A DNA stretch of 64,000 nt from the NCBI RefSeq assembly GCF_031191205.1, contig NZ_CP133470.1, positions 317,501-381,500 on the forward strand, given 5' to 3'. The stretch is from Haemophilus parainfluenzae ATCC 33392 (lineage in GTDB: Bacteria > Pseudomonadota > Gammaproteobacteria > Enterobacterales > Pasteurellaceae). This document shows positions 9,241-19,124 of the stretch, one piece after another. The notes under the pieces are model-generated. The model was not told the origin of the DNA. It saw only the letters and a program-made list of their open reading frames with translations, and ran no database searches. Position 1 is the stretch's first letter. Every line of letters starts with the position of its first letter. Position numbers and translations under genes: made by a program.

Positions 9241-10716
9241 CTATAATTTTAATGTTCTTTCAACTTCTTTCGCTCGAACTAAGAATTGCTTACGTTCTGC
9301 TGTTGCCATTCCGCTGCTGGTACCTGGCAATTTCACCGTAAGCGGGTTCACCGCACGTTCATTAATATGAAACTCGTAGTGCAAGTGTGGACCAGTTGAA
9401 ATCCCCGTATTACCAGTTAATGCAATGCGCTCTCCTTTCTTCACGGTTTGACCCGCACTAACTAAAGCACGACTTAAATGCATATACACCGTTTGATATT
9501 CACGACCATGGCGTATCACCACATAACGTCCTGCACCACCTGCTTGATAAGCCACTTTTTCTACCACACCTTCTGCTGGCGCAATAACTGGCGTCCCTGG
9601 TGAAACAGCAAAGTCCACCCCTTTATGCGGTCGAACGCGTCCTGTTACCGGATGGCGGCGATTTGGGTTAAATGGTGACGAAATACGCGCTTGACGTTGC
9701 AATGGATAACGCGCAAAGCCTTTACCAAGGGTTTCCCCTTGCTTATCGTAGTAACGACCATTGGCGGCTTGAATGCCATAATAGCTCTTCCCGTCTGCCA
9801 TGATGTGAATCGCTTCAACGTTACCTTGACCGGTTAATTTATCGCCTAAATATTCACGGGATACTAAGATCGCAAATTTGGTGCCTTTACTGAGTTTTTG
9901 AAGGCTTACCTGCCACTGTAACGCGGAACTTAATTGGCTGATTTGACGACCATCCAAACCTAAATCACGCAAACTTGATGCAAAAGATCCGTTAATCGTA
10001 CCTTTTAGCACCTCTTTCTTCCAGATACTTTTCTTCTCTAGAATTTGGCGTTTAAACTTACCGTCTTCCATGCGTTCATAAATGCGTTCTTCTTTTTCAG
10101 ACACCAACCAGTTTAAATATTCCAGTTGATCTTCTTTATCTAAAATCCAATAGAACTGTTGACCTGCGCGCAGCGTTTTTAATTCAGGATACGCAGCAAT
10201 CAAATCTTTCGCCGTATCATCTTCTAAACCGGAAAGCTCTAATACATCTTTTAATGAATCACCACGCACCACGGTATGACTAAATTGATCGGTAATACGC
10301 AATGCCTGATCAGCTACATCTAAAATGCCGCTGAGTGCATCTTGTGCATCTTTTGGTAAATCATTGAGATCGTCAAATTGTGGTTTAATTTCATCAACTT
10401 CATCATCTTTGGCTTGAAGATCATCATCGTAAGAAGTCGCATCTTCCGTATTCGCATTCTGCTTAGTTTCAGGATGTTCACCTGCTTGAGTTTGTTGCTT
10501 GTCTGATTCTGTTTTTTCAGGTGTAAGAGATTGATATTGAACATTATCCACCATCTCTGGTTCAAGATTACTTTGCAGAGAAGGATCATAATCAGCGGTA
10601 TCTTTAAAGGCGAGGAAAATACCCGTTAAAATAAGCAAAAGTGCGGCGAAAAAAATCGCCGCTTTTATGCGGGATTTTCGTTTCCGTCTATCTCTGGCTA
10701 ATTTAACGTGTTGCAA
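9241..10716 (-). CDS. mepM: Murein DD-endopeptidase of the MepM type (M23)
   Basis: Cuts peptide cross-links of peptidoglycan so that new strands can be inserted. The 491-aa protein has a cytoplasmic basic stretch, one membrane anchor (about residues 18-36), an acidic low-complexity linker, an OapA/LysM-like region ([18 protein letters not shown]) and a C-terminal M23 LytM domain with HKGVDF near residue 363 and HLHYEFH near 445, the zinc ligands. It is divergent from znuC, the same pairing as E. coli mepM-znuA/znuCB. Confidence 0.88.
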   Translation of the reverse strand: MQHVKLARDRRKRKSRIKAAIFFAALLLILTGIFLAFKDTADYDPSLQSNLEPEMVDNVQYQSLTPEKTESDKQQTQAGEHPETKQNANTEDATSYDDDLQAKDDEVDEIKPQFDDLNDLPKDAQDALSGILDVADQALRITDQFSHTVVRGDSLKDVLELSGLEDDTAKDLIAAYPELKTLRAGQQFYWILDKEDQLEYLNWLVSEKEERIYERMEDGKFKRQILEKKSIWKKEVLKGTINGSFASSLRDLGLDGRQISQLSSALQWQVSLQKLSKGTKFAILVSREYLGDKLTGQGNVEAIHIMADGKSYYGIQAANGRYYDKQGETLGKGFARYPLQRQARISSPFNPNRRHPVTGRVRPHKGVDFAVSPGTPVIAPAEGVVEKVAYQAGGAGRYVVIRHGREYQTVYMHLSRALVSAGQTVKKGERIALTGNTGISTGPHLHYEFHINERAVNPLTVKLPGTSSGMATAERKQFLVRAKEVERTLKL

Positions 10717-10807
10717 AATAGATACCTTTAAAATGAATAAAAAGCTTTTCGCTTTTCAGACTACAAACTCTGGGAAAAATTCATTTTACCCTAAAAATGT
10801 CAAATCT

Positions 10808-10828
10808 TATGCCTAAATATTAGGCATA
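10808..10828. promoter_or_regulatory. 9-bp-arm palindrome between mepM and znuC
   Basis: TATGCCTAA, three bases, TTAGGCATA: a perfect inverted repeat of 9-bp arms in the divergent promoter region, 67 bp before the znuC ATG. It has no U-tract, so it reads as an operator. A metal-responsive repressor such as Zur is a guess from context; the sequence does not match the E. coli Zur consensus well. A direct repeat TGAGCTATTTT (10858-10868 and 10871-10881) lies between it and znuC. Confidence 0.45.
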
Positions 10829-10894
10829 GTCGGAATTTCTTGAGAAAAATAAGGAAATGAGCTATTTTAGTGAGCTATTTTTAAAGGGGGAATT

Positions 10895-11689
10895 ATGCAG
10901 ATTCGCGCCATTCAACCAACTCAACTCACACCATTAATTACACTGAAAAATATCAATGTGGTCTTTGAACAAAAGACCGCATTGCGGGATATTAACCTCA
11001 GTATTTATCCTAATTCAATTATCACCATTGTAGGCCCAAATGGTGGGGGAAAATCGACCCTTTTAAAAACCTTATTAAAATTGCAAACGCCTACATCAGG
11101 TGAGGTGATTTATAGCGCGAATGTCAGAATTGGCTATGTACCACAAAAAATTCACCTCGATCACAGCTTACCGATGACGGTTGAGCGTTTTCTTGCGCTC
11201 AAAAAAGGTGTTAAAACGCAAGAAATATCAACCGCACTTGAGCAACTCTCTATTACTCATTTAAGAAAAAATAATATGCAAAAACTCTCAGGTGGCGAGA
11301 TGCAACGTGTATTATTGGCTCGTGCGATTTTGAATAAACCCAATTTACTGGTGCTAGATGAACCGACTCAAGGCGTGGATATTAATGGTCAAGCTGAACT
11401 TTATCAGCTGATTCACCGTACTCAACAAACCTTAAATTGCGCGGTGTTAATGGTTTCTCATGACTTACATATCGTGATGGCAGACAGTAAAGAAGTGTTG
11501 TGCATCAATCAACATATTTGCTGTGCCGGCACACCAGAAAGCCTATCGAATGATCCCACATTTATGCGTCTTTGGGGCAATCAAATCTCACAAAATGTGG
11601 GCTTTTATACACACCATCATAATCACCACCATAATATGCATGGTGATGTTTGTAGTTGCAGCGCCAATCCATCAGAATGCCAACAATAA
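10895..11689 (+). CDS. znuC: Zinc ABC transporter ATPase ZnuC
   Basis: Energises high-affinity zinc uptake. The 264-aa ATPase has Walker [10 protein letters not shown], signature [13 protein letters not shown] and Walker [13 protein letters not shown]. Its C-terminal tail is His/Cys-rich ([18 protein letters not shown]), consistent with zinc. Strong SD AAAGGGGG. znuB follows after 9 nt. The binding protein znuA is not next to it, so it must be encoded elsewhere. Confidence 0.92.
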   Translation: MQIRAIQPTQLTPLITLKNINVVFEQKTALRDINLSIYPNSIITIVGPNGGGKSTLLKTLLKLQTPTSGEVIYSANVRIGYVPQKIHLDHSLPMTVERFLALKKGVKTQEISTALEQLSITHLRKNNMQKLSGGEMQRVLLARAILNKPNLLVLDEPTQGVDINGQAELYQLIHRTQQTLNCAVLMVSHDLHIVMADSKEVLCINQHICCAGTPESLSNDPTFMRLWGNQISQNVGFYTHHHNHHHNMHGDVCSCSANPSECQQ

Positions 11690-11698
11690 GGAAAAATC

Positions 11699-12484
11699 AT
11701 GTTTGAGATTTTATTTCCCGCCTTGCTTACGGGCTTACTGCTTTCCTTAATTACCGCGCCACTGGGTGCTTTTGTGGTGTGGCGTAAAATGGCTTATTTT
11801 GGTGATACCCTTTCCCACTCAGCCTTGCTTGGTGTGGCATTAGGGATTTTCCTACAAATTAATCCTTATGTTGCCATTGTAATTTTGACGATTATTCTCG
11901 CCGTATTAATGGTATGGCTCGAAAGTAACACGCAATTTTCAGTGGATACCCTTTTAGGCATTATCGCACACAGTTGTCTTTCCCTTGGTGTAGTCACAGT
12001 TGGCTTACTTAAAAATGTCCGCGTAGATTTAATGAGTTATCTTTTTGGGGATTTGCTCGCCATTAACTTTAACGACTTACCTTACATTGGCGCAGGTGTC
12101 GTCATTGTATTAGGCACACTGCTTTACTTCTGGCAAGCCTTACTCTCCACCACAGTTTCGCCTGAACTGGCTCAAGTGGAAGGCATTAACATCAAAAAAA
12201 TGCGATTTATCTTAATGATTTTGACCGCACTTACCATTGCCTTAAGTATGAAGTTTGTTGGGGCTCTGATTATTACATCACTCTTAATTATTCCCGCTGC
12301 AACGGCAAGACGTTTTGCTAAAACGCCTGAACAAATGGTATTTATTGCGATTTTAATCAGCATGCTTTCCGTCGTTGGCGGGTTATTCCTTTCCGCCTTT
12401 TATGATACAGCGGCGGGGCCTTCTGTCGTGATTTGTTCCGCATTTTTGTTTTTGTTATCATTACTAAAAAAGGAATATTTATAA
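11699..12484 (+). CDS. znuB: Zinc ABC transporter permease ZnuB
   Basis: Inner-membrane channel of the zinc importer, 261 aa, ABC-3 permease family, with about eight membrane segments, starting MFEILFPALLTGLLLSLITA and carrying KMAYFGDTLSHSALLGVALG, typical of this family. SD AAGGAAAAATC precedes the ATG. It pairs with ZnuC. Confidence 0.92.
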   Translation: MFEILFPALLTGLLLSLITAPLGAFVVWRKMAYFGDTLSHSALLGVALGIFLQINPYVAIVILTIILAVLMVWLESNTQFSVDTLLGIIAHSCLSLGVVTVGLLKNVRVDLMSYLFGDLLAINFNDLPYIGAGVVIVLGTLLYFWQALLSTTVSPELAQVEGINIKKMRFILMILTALTIALSMKFVGALIITSLLIIPAATARRFAKTPEQMVFIAILISMLSVVGGLFLSAFYDTAAGPSVVICSAFLFLLSLLKKEYL

Positions 12485-12513
12485 TCCGCTCCAACCAGTG
12501 AAAACCATTTGCA

Positions 12514-12550
12514 CCGCACCTTAAATCTTGATAAAGTGCGGGCAACTTTT
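12514..12550 (+). terminator. USS-derived hairpin after znuB
   Basis: Imperfect inverted USS arms CCGCACCTT (12514-12522) and AAAGTGCGG (12533-12541), followed by CAACTTTTG. One mismatch in the stem and a weak T-tract, so termination before accA may be partial. Confidence 0.45.
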
Positions 12551-12571
12551 GACGATATTTTAGGATAAGAA

Positions 12572-13519
12572 ATGAGCCAAGAATATTTAGATTTTGAATT
12601 ACCTATTGCTGAACTTGAAGCCAAAATTGAAGCACTACGTTCAGCATCTGATGACAAAATTGATTTACACGATGAAATTAAACGCTTACAAAAGAAAAGC
12701 GATGAATTAACCAAAAAAACCTTTGCAAATCTTGATGCATGGCAGGTTTCTCGTATGGCACGTCACCCAAATCGTCCATACACCCTTGATTATATCGAAC
12801 ATATTTTTACTGATTTCCAAGAACTTGCAGGCGATCGTGCCTTTGCAGATGATAAAGCGATCGTAGGTGGTCTTGCTCGTTTAGATGGTCGCGCGGTAAT
12901 GATTATCGGTCACCAAAAAGGTCGTACAGTAAAAGATAAAGTAACACGTAACTTTGGTATGCCAGCACCTGAAGGCTATCGTAAAGCGTTACGTTTAATG
13001 CAAATGGCTGAGCGTTTCAACTTACCTATCATTACCTTTATCGACACGCCAGGGGCTTACCCGGGCATCGGTGCGGAAGAACGAGGTCAATCTGAAGCGA
13101 TTGCTCGTAACTTACGTGAAATGTCTACCTTAAAAGTGCCTGTTATCTGTACCGTAATTGGTGAAGGCGGTTCCGGTGGTGCATTAGCCATTGGTGTGGG
13201 TGACAAAGTGAATATGTTACAATATTCAACTTATTCCGTTATTTCACCAGAAGGTTGTGCTTCTATCTTATGGAAAAGCGCAGAAAAAGCGTCAACCGCA
13301 GCAGAAGTCATGGGCTTAACCGCACCTCGTTTAAAAGAGTTAGGTTTAATTGATAATATCGTTCCTGAGCCATTAGGTGGTGCGCATCGTAATTATCATG
13401 AAATGGCTCGCAATTTAAAACACTGTCTTGTTGAAGAACTCAACGAACTCGATACCTTCGATAAAGATGGCTTATTAGAAAGACGTTATGAACGTTTAAT
13501 GTCTTATGGCTATTGTTAA
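12572..13519 (+). CDS. accA: Acetyl-CoA carboxylase carboxyltransferase subunit alpha
   Basis: With AccD transfers carboxyl from biotin to acetyl-CoA, making malonyl-CoA for fatty acid synthesis. The 315-aa product has the N-terminal coiled coil ([14 protein letters not shown]) and the crotonase-like core with [17 protein letters not shown] motif (seen as [15 protein letters not shown]). Length is near E. coli AccA (319 aa). SD TAGGATAAGAA. A strong terminator follows. Confidence 0.97.
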   Translation: MSQEYLDFELPIAELEAKIEALRSASDDKIDLHDEIKRLQKKSDELTKKTFANLDAWQVSRMARHPNRPYTLDYIEHIFTDFQELAGDRAFADDKAIVGGLARLDGRAVMIIGHQKGRTVKDKVTRNFGMPAPEGYRKALRLMQMAERFNLPIITFIDTPGAYPGIGAEERGQSEAIARNLREMSTLKVPVICTVIGEGGSGGALAIGVGDKVNMLQYSTYSVISPEGCASILWKSAEKASTAAEVMGLTAPRLKELGLIDNIVPEPLGGAHRNYHEMARNLKHCLVEELNELDTFDKDGLLERRYERLMSYGYC

Positions 13520-13530
13520 TAATATATAAA

Positions 13531-13559
13531 AAGAGCGGTTAATTTAACCGCTCTTTTTT
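13531..13559 (+). terminator. accA terminator
   Basis: Stem AAGAGCGGTTAA with TTAACCGCTCTT followed by six T, 12 nt after the accA stop. Confidence 0.9.
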
Positions 13560-13634
13560 GTGTTTAAAGAATAATACATGGATGCCAGAAAATGCATCAA
13601 TGCTAAAATAAAAATAACGTAAAAGGAGTTTAAA

Positions 13635-14501
13635 ATGAAAAACGTATTAGCAATCCAATCCCACGTAGTTTATGGTTTTGCCGGTAATAAATCTGCCACC
13701 TTTCCAATGCAACTATTAGGCGTGGATGTATGGGCACTTAATACCGTGCAATTCTCTAATCACACTCAATATGGCAAATGGACAGGCATGGTGATTCCAC
13801 AAGAACAAATTGGTGAAATTGCTAACGGTTTAGATGCCATTGGAAAACTGCAAGAATGTGATGCGTTGCTCTCTGGCTATTTAGGTTCAGCTGAGCAAGT
13901 TGACAAAATTATCTATGCTTTAGAGAAAATCAAAGCTCGTAACCCAAATGCACTTTACTTGTGCGATCCAGTGATGCCAAATGCCGAAAAAGTCTGCGTG
14001 GTAGCCGATGGCGTACGTGAACGCTTAATTGAAAAAGCTATTCCACGTGCGGACATCATGACCCCAAACCTTTCAGAGCTTCGTACACTTTCTGACTTCC
14101 CTATCAATACGTTTGACGATGTGCTGAAAGCCGCTAATGCATTAGTGGCTAAAGGTGTGAAAAAAGTGTTGGTTAAACACTTAGGTAAAGCAGGTAAATT
14201 AAATGATCCTGATACCTTTGAAATTATTATGGCGACACCTGAAGGTGTATGGCATTTAAGTCGTCCACTTTATAAATTCTCTTTTGAACCTGTTGGTGTG
14301 GGTGATTTAATTGCGGGAACTTTCTTGGCGCATTACTTAAACTGTGGCAATGATGTTGAAGCTTTTGAAAAAATGAATAATGCTGTTGCTGGCGTAATGA
14401 AAACTACCTTTGATTTAAAATCTTACGAACTCCAACCTATTGCTGCACGTTTTGAGATCTTAAATCCAAGCACAAACTACAAAGCTGTTAAAGTTGCCTA
14501 A
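13635..14501 (+). CDS. pdxY: Pyridoxal kinase PdxY
   Basis: Phosphorylates pyridoxal in the vitamin B6 salvage pathway. The 288-aa ribokinase-fold protein starts [20 protein letters not shown], has LCDPVMPN and the ATP/anion-hole motif [12 protein letters not shown] with the catalytic Asp. It has PdxY rather than PdxK features and length. SD AAAAGGAG. Its stop overlaps the tilS start (ATGA-type overlap). Confidence 0.93.
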   Translation: MKNVLAIQSHVVYGFAGNKSATFPMQLLGVDVWALNTVQFSNHTQYGKWTGMVIPQEQIGEIANGLDAIGKLQECDALLSGYLGSAEQVDKIIYALEKIKARNPNALYLCDPVMPNAEKVCVVADGVRERLIEKAIPRADIMTPNLSELRTLSDFPINTFDDVLKAANALVAKGVKKVLVKHLGKAGKLNDPDTFEIIMATPEGVWHLSRPLYKFSFEPVGVGDLIAGTFLAHYLNCGNDVEAFEKMNNAVAGVMKTTFDLKSYELQPIAARFEILNPSTNYKAVKVA

Positions 14502-15793
14502 TGAATCTTTTTTCATTATTCCAAGCACAAATCCCAACCACCGCCAATAAGCTTCTCATCGCTTTTAGCGGTGGTTTGGATTCAACTGCACTGCTTTCTT
14601 TAGTTAAAAAACTCAGCGAAAAACGACCGCACTTAAGCCTGAGAGCTATTCATATCCATCACGGATTAAGCCCGAATGCGGATACTTGGACGACTCATTG
14701 CCAACAACTCTGTGAGCAATTTGCCATTCCACTTATTATTGAAAAAGTCAAAGTGGAAATGCACAATGGCATTGAAGCGGGCGCAAGAGAAGCTCGTTAT
14801 CGGGCGATTTTAAAACATATTCAGCCAGATGAATATCTGGTCACTGCACATCATTTAAATGATCAAACTGAGACTTTTTTCCTGGCGCTAAAACGCGGAG
14901 CTGGATTACAAGGTTTAGGTGCTATGCAAAAAGAAAGCCAATTATTCGGAATGCCTATTCTACGCCCACTCCTTTCTTTTAGCCGCTATGAATTAGAAGA
15001 TTACGTTCAGCGAGAAACTCTGTCTTGGGTCGAAGACGAAAGCAATCAAGACAATCATTACGATCGCAATTTCTTACGTAACCAAATTTTGCCTGAAATA
15101 CGCCAACGCTGGAGACATTTTGATCATGCAGTTCAGCATGCCGCACAACATTGTTTTGAGCAACAACAACTGATTAATGAATTATTACAGACCTGCTTTG
15201 AGCAGCACATTCTTGAGGATCAAAAACAGTTTTCACTCGTAAATTTTCTAGAATATTCATTGCAAAAACAAACCACACTTTTACGCATGTGGTTGGCTAA
15301 AAATCAGATTGCTATGCCTACGCAGGTTCAATTAATGCATATTATTGATGATGTTATTCAGGCTAAAGCGGATGCATCCCCACAATTTCAACTTGGGGAG
15401 CATATTATTCGCCGTTATCAGCAATATCTCTATTTAACGGGGAAATTTGCTGATTTGTCGAAAACTTGTCTTGATATGCCGTTAAATCAACAGATTGCCT
15501 TGCCTGATAATCTTGGAACAATTTATGCTACCCACAATGCGAAAGGCATTTTAGTGCATTGGAATAACAAACAGGTTCAACTTGCTGATACACAAGAGCC
15601 GATTCAAATACGATTTGCTTATACTGGCAAAGTAAAACGACAGCATAATCGCCCTGCCGAAACCATGAAAAAAATTTGGCAAGAGCTCGGCGTTCCGCCT
15701 TGGCAACGAAATCGTATTCCGCTCATTTTTTATGGTGAGACTTTACAAAGTGCGGTGGGTTTTTTCCGTGTTTTTCAGAACTTAGAGAAATAA
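14501..15793 (+). CDS. tilS: tRNA(Ile)-lysidine synthase TilS
   Basis: Converts C34 of the tRNA-Ile CAU anticodon to lysidine so that it reads AUA codons; essential. The 430-aa protein carries the PP-loop FSGGLDST at about residues 23-30, RNFLRNQILP and a C-terminal domain that binds tRNA. The C-terminal region ends with a typical VPPWQRNRIPLIF segment. Overlaps pdxY by 1 nt. Confidence 0.93.
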   Translation: MNLFSLFQAQIPTTANKLLIAFSGGLDSTALLSLVKKLSEKRPHLSLRAIHIHHGLSPNADTWTTHCQQLCEQFAIPLIIEKVKVEMHNGIEAGAREARYRAILKHIQPDEYLVTAHHLNDQTETFFLALKRGAGLQGLGAMQKESQLFGMPILRPLLSFSRYELEDYVQRETLSWVEDESNQDNHYDRNFLRNQILPEIRQRWRHFDHAVQHAAQHCFEQQQLINELLQTCFEQHILEDQKQFSLVNFLEYSLQKQTTLLRMWLAKNQIAMPTQVQLMHIIDDVIQAKADASPQFQLGEHIIRRYQQYLYLTGKFADLSKTCLDMPLNQQIALPDNLGTIYATHNAKGILVHWNNKQVQLADTQEPIQIRFAYTGKVKRQHNRPAETMKKIWQELGVPPWQRNRIPLIFYGETLQSAVGFFRVFQNLEK

Positions 15794-15808
15794 AAAATAG
15801 GTGATGAT

Positions 15809-16480
15809 TCACCCATTTTTATAATTAAGAAAAGCGTTTAAAATGCCTGCCGTAAATTCTTTCCGTAAATAAAATCCCAGCGGCAAGGTATCAATCACTT
15901 CCCCATTTTTACCAATGCCTTTCGTAATGGCCTTGCTGTTTGCACCTTTTGGACGTAGTTGCATGACTTCACCAATACGCGCCGTAATCTGATCTAACTT
16001 TCCGAGCACAATATAATCCATCAACTCTTCCCAATCTTGGCGTAATTGATGTTCTTGTTCAGCCGAAGGTTGCCATAAGATAGGTTGGCCAATATGGCGC
16101 TCACGCAAAGGAATATCTCGACTACCTTCAACAGGAATCCACAAGACTTTCGATAATTTATGACGAACGTGTGAGTTTTCCCAATTCACCCCAGCGTTCT
16201 GAACCAAGGGCGCAAGGCTCACAAACGTAGTTTCCAACGGAAAACCTTCGGTATTAATGGGTAACGTTTTTAACTCAATGCCTAAATGAGAAAAGTCCTG
16301 CTCTGCTTTACTGCCGGCAGTCGCCCCTAATGCGGTTTCAAGCAACATTCCAACCCAACCTTTATCGCGTTTTAAATCAGGCGGAACAGGAATATTTAAC
16401 TCATCTGCAAGTTCGCCAAAGGTTAACCCCGAAATAGATTGTGCTTTTTCTAATAAGACTTGTTCGGTTTGTGGGATCAT
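15809..16480 (-). CDS. mutH: DNA mismatch repair endonuclease MutH
   Basis: Nicks the unmethylated strand at hemimethylated GATC sites after MutS/MutL activation. The 223-aa protein has the D-(x)6-E-x-K active site: Asp62, Glu69, Lys71, with the same spacing as E. coli Asp70/Glu77/Lys79. Its ATG overlaps the ogt stop by 4 nt, so the two repair genes are translationally linked. Convergent with tilS. Confidence 0.95.
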   Translation of the reverse strand: MIPQTEQVLLEKAQSISGLTFGELADELNIPVPPDLKRDKGWVGMLLETALGATAGSKAEQDFSHLGIELKTLPINTEGFPLETTFVSLAPLVQNAGVNWENSHVRHKLSKVLWIPVEGSRDIPLRERHIGQPILWQPSAEQEHQLRQDWEELMDYIVLGKLDQITARIGEVMQLRPKGANSKAITKGIGKNGEVIDTLPLGFYLRKEFTAGILNAFLNYKNG

Positions 16481-17016
16481 TCGTGGTATTTCTTCAATAA
16501 TTTCGGTTTAACGTATTCTACGCCTTTGTCGATGTAAGGAATATTTTCTAGTTTCAATAAAAAGCGTTTTGCCGGCAATCCACCACCAAAACCGGTGATT
16601 TCACATTTTTTCCCTAATACACGATGACATGGAATGATAATACTAATTGGATTACTCCCAACAGCACCGCCAACGGCTCGCACCGCCTTAGGGTTATTAA
16701 TACTTTCGGCTAATCCACCATAACTGGCTGTTTTACCATAAGGAATTTGACGCAATGCTTTCCAAATCGCTTGTTGAAATGCGGTACCTTTAGGCGATAA
16801 AGGAATATCGGAGAAACTTTCTGGCTCGCCATTAAAATAACGCATTAAAGCGCACCGCACTTTTTCAAAAAGCGGTAAATCTTCTCGTAAAATCCAATTT
16901 GGATTTGGCGTGGTTTGTTCTAACTCACAATCTAAATTTGTAAGGTTTTCACCATCAGAAAGCATTAATAACCGACCAATTGGTGAATCCATATAAGCAT
17001 AAAAAAGTGCGGTCAT
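16477..17016 (-). CDS. ogt: Methylated-DNA--protein-cysteine methyltransferase
   Basis: Suicide repair enzyme that takes methyl groups from O6-methylguanine. From the ATG at 17016 it is 179 aa, with the active-site motif PCHRV (Cys130) and a preceding [11 protein letters not shown] helix region. The open frame extends to 17070, but that would run through the fadL terminator; the start at 17016 has a good SD (GGGAG). The USS core ACCGCACTT makes codons 2-4 (Thr-Ala-Leu). Confidence 0.9.
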   Translation of the reverse strand: MTALFYAYMDSPIGRLLMLSDGENLTNLDCELEQTTPNPNWILREDLPLFEKVRCALMRYFNGEPESFSDIPLSPKGTAFQQAIWKALRQIPYGKTASYGGLAESINNPKAVRAVGGAVGSNPISIIIPCHRVLGKKCEITGFGGGLPAKRFLLKLENIPYIDKGVEYVKPKLLKKYHE

Positions 17017-17052
17017 TTTTCTCCCGTTTTTTATGGGACCATATAAGAAAAA

Positions 17053-17080
17053 AGCACACCGAACATTCATTCGGTGTGCT
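17053..17080 (-). terminator. fadL terminator
   Basis: An 11-bp stem, AGCACACCGAA with TTCGGTGTGCT, 6-nt loop, then a T-run on the minus strand, about 27 nt after the fadL stop. Confidence 0.9.
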
Positions 17081-17106
17081 ACGTATTATGCTAAATTTTT
17101 AACAAA

Positions 17107-18474
17107 TTAGAAACTGTAGTTTAAGTTTAAACCGTAAAGGTTAGCACTTGCTTTAGAGGTATAATTCGCTGTTACTGTCGCTAAGCCACCAATTGATTGG
17201 CTTTCGGTAAAGTGAATTTTTTTACCACGCAAGTGAGCAAAGCCCGCATCAATAGAAAGATTCGGGGTAAATTTATACGTTGCTCCTACGCTATACCACA
17301 TACGATCTGTATCTGGAATAGATGCACTTGCATGTTCTGTTGGTGCTGCCGCTTCATCATAAGCTATACCGGCACGAAGTGTTAATTTATCATTTACATT
17401 ATAGGTTGCACCTAATGCATAACGAGAATTGCTACGGTATTTTTCATCTTTATGGAAAGCAAGTTCACCGTCATTAAAGGTTGCGTGTAACTCTTTGAAA
17501 CGGCTCCAATGTGTAAATTTGTAGCTATAGTGCAATGCCAAATTATCTGTAACTTGGTGGAAACCTGATAATTCTAAATAATCTGGTAAGTGTAGTGTTA
17601 ATCCACCTGCAGCAGGGCCTTGACCACGAATAGTACGACTCGCACTCACAGCATTATCATCTTCAAAGTCAATATCGACTTTTGAGTGATAGGCTAAACC
17701 AACTCGGTTGCGCTCATTAAACTCATAGGCTAAACCTGCGTTCCAACCGAATCCCCAAGCAGAACCTTGTAAATGCGTTAATGTAGTATCTTTATTCACT
17801 CCTTGTAAGCGAGCTAAAGATGCGGCAGCACTTTGAGGAATTTTTCCTGCTTTAACTAGTCCAGGAACTAATGGTGCAACATTTTTTACTGCATCACTTA
17901 AAATACCAGCACGACGTTCAATTTCTGCTTTGGCATAAACTGCATTTAACCCCACACCAGCAGTTAAACCTTGAGAAACACGATATGAACCGCTTAAATT
18001 TAAGTTAATCGCGCTTAAATCGGTTTTACCGCCGAATACACCTGCATTGTAATCTGATTCATATTCACTTTTTAATCCAAAATTCACATTCATACCACCA
18101 CCAATGGCAAATTTGTCATTAATTGGTGCCACAAAATACATATTTGGAATCAATGAACCAGGAACAACACTATTATGAGCTGCAGAACCAACAGCAACGG
18201 TACGACCTAGTGCATTAACTGTAACTGGACCACTCATGTGAATTTTAGAATCCACATAAACGCCACCCACAGAGAATTGATTAGTTTTGAATAAACTCAT
18301 TAATGCAGGGTTAGTTGCAACTACTGCAGCATTATCAGCAATTGCTGCTTCACCGGCATAAGCACGGCCAAGACCTGATGTTGAAACTTCTGCTAATTGG
18401 AATGCGGCTGCATTTGCACCGCTTGCTGCTAACAATGTGGTCATTGCTAATAGCGTTTTATTAAATTTTGTCAT
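17107..18474 (-). CDS. fadL: Long-chain fatty acid outer-membrane transporter FadL
   Basis: Outer-membrane beta-barrel that takes up long-chain fatty acids. The 455-aa precursor has a signal peptide (cut after about SGANA), then AAFQLAEVSTSGLGRAYAGEAA, the FadL N-terminal hatch motif with an NPA-like segment (NPALMSLF), and ends in aromatic residues (NYSF) as expected for BAM-assembled barrels. It is divergent from yfcZ, as in E. coli. A FadR-like operator lies upstream. Confidence 0.95.
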   Translation of the reverse strand: MTKFNKTLLAMTTLLAASGANAAAFQLAEVSTSGLGRAYAGEAAIADNAAVVATNPALMSLFKTNQFSVGGVYVDSKIHMSGPVTVNALGRTVAVGSAAHNSVVPGSLIPNMYFVAPINDKFAIGGGMNVNFGLKSEYESDYNAGVFGGKTDLSAINLNLSGSYRVSQGLTAGVGLNAVYAKAEIERRAGILSDAVKNVAPLVPGLVKAGKIPQSAAASLARLQGVNKDTTLTHLQGSAWGFGWNAGLAYEFNERNRVGLAYHSKVDIDFEDDNAVSASRTIRGQGPAAGGLTLHLPDYLELSGFHQVTDNLALHYSYKFTHWSRFKELHATFNDGELAFHKDEKYRSNSRYALGATYNVNDKLTLRAGIAYDEAAAPTEHASASIPDTDRMWYSVGATYKFTPNLSIDAGFAHLRGKKIHFTESQSIGGLATVTANYTSKASANLYGLNLNYSF

Positions 18475-18565
18475 TTGGAACCTTTTGTTATTAATAATAA
18501 TGAAAAAATCCGCGAGATTCTAAAACTCCAATAAATGGAGTGCAAATTATTTTAGATTAATTTAA

Positions 18566-18582
18566 AAGTGTTCCGACCAGTG
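18566..18582 (-). promoter_or_regulatory. FadR operator-like site before fadL
   Basis: The core TGTTCCGACCA (18569-18579) differs by one base from the FadR consensus core TGGTCCGACCA. It is about 92 bp upstream of the fadL start codon, in the divergent fadL/yfcZ region. FadR repression of fadL is well known in E. coli. Confidence 0.65.
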
Positions 18583-18683
18583 ATAAATAAATGATATTTA
18601 AATTAAAAAAATGCGGCTACTTTGGCAGAGCGTTTTAAAAATGCTAGAATAGAACCAATCTTAATTTTAAATAAGGAAATCCT

Positions 18684-18971
18684 ATGACAGTAACATGCAA
18701 AGCAGAAGAATCTCTCACTTGTAGTTGTGTTGATGTGGGTACGATTATTGACGGTTCAGATTGCTCTGTTGATATTCATCAAATCTATGCGAATAAAGCT
18801 GAAGCTGAAGCGGCACTTAATCGTTTCATTGAAAAAGCACGCAAAACAGAAAGCGATCCTTGCGACATTAAAAGTGAAATCACAGAAACTGAAAATGGCG
18901 TCAATTTAACGGCGCGTTTTACATTTAGCTGCCAAGCTGAAGCGATGATTTTCGAATTAGCAAATCGCTAA
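18684..18971 (+). CDS. yfcZ: YfcZ/YiiS family protein of unknown function
   Basis: A 95-aa soluble acidic protein with a CSCVDVGT segment at the N-terminus and several Cys residues. It belongs to the DUF406 (YfcZ/YiiS) family, found next to fadL in E. coli too. Function is not established. SD AAGGAAAT. Followed by a USS terminator. Confidence 0.85.
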   Translation: MTVTCKAEESLTCSCVDVGTIIDGSDCSVDIHQIYANKAEAEAALNRFIEKARKTESDPCDIKSEITETENGVNLTARFTFSCQAEAMIFELANR

Positions 18972-18988
18972 AAATATTTTAGAAATTG

Positions 18989-19028
18989 ACCGCACTTTAT
19001 CATGCAAAATAAAGTGCGGTTATTTTTT
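18989..19028 (+). terminator. yfcZ terminator built from an inverted USS pair
   Basis: Arms ACCGCACTTTAT (18989-19000) and ATAAAGTGCGGT (19009-19020), a perfect 12-bp stem with 8-nt loop, followed by TATTTTTTT. Confidence 0.9.
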
Positions 19029-19053
19029 TGCTTAAATCCTGATTAAATCACTA

Positions 19054-19069
19054 TCGCAAACGTTTGCTT
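19054..19069 (+). promoter_or_regulatory. PurR box before purM
   Basis: TCGCAAACGTTTGCTT is nearly identical to the PurR consensus ACGCAAACGTTTGCGT and has the central CGCAAACGTTTGC core. It lies 56 bp upstream of the purM start codon. Confidence 0.85.
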
Positions 19070-19124
19070 AATCTGATACAATCACGCCGTTTTATCATTT
19101 AACCTAAAAATATAGGATAGCATT

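Noticed and set aside
17017..17070. Longer Ogt start at 17070
   Set aside because: It runs through the fadL terminator and the residues are not Ogt-like; 17016 has a good SD.
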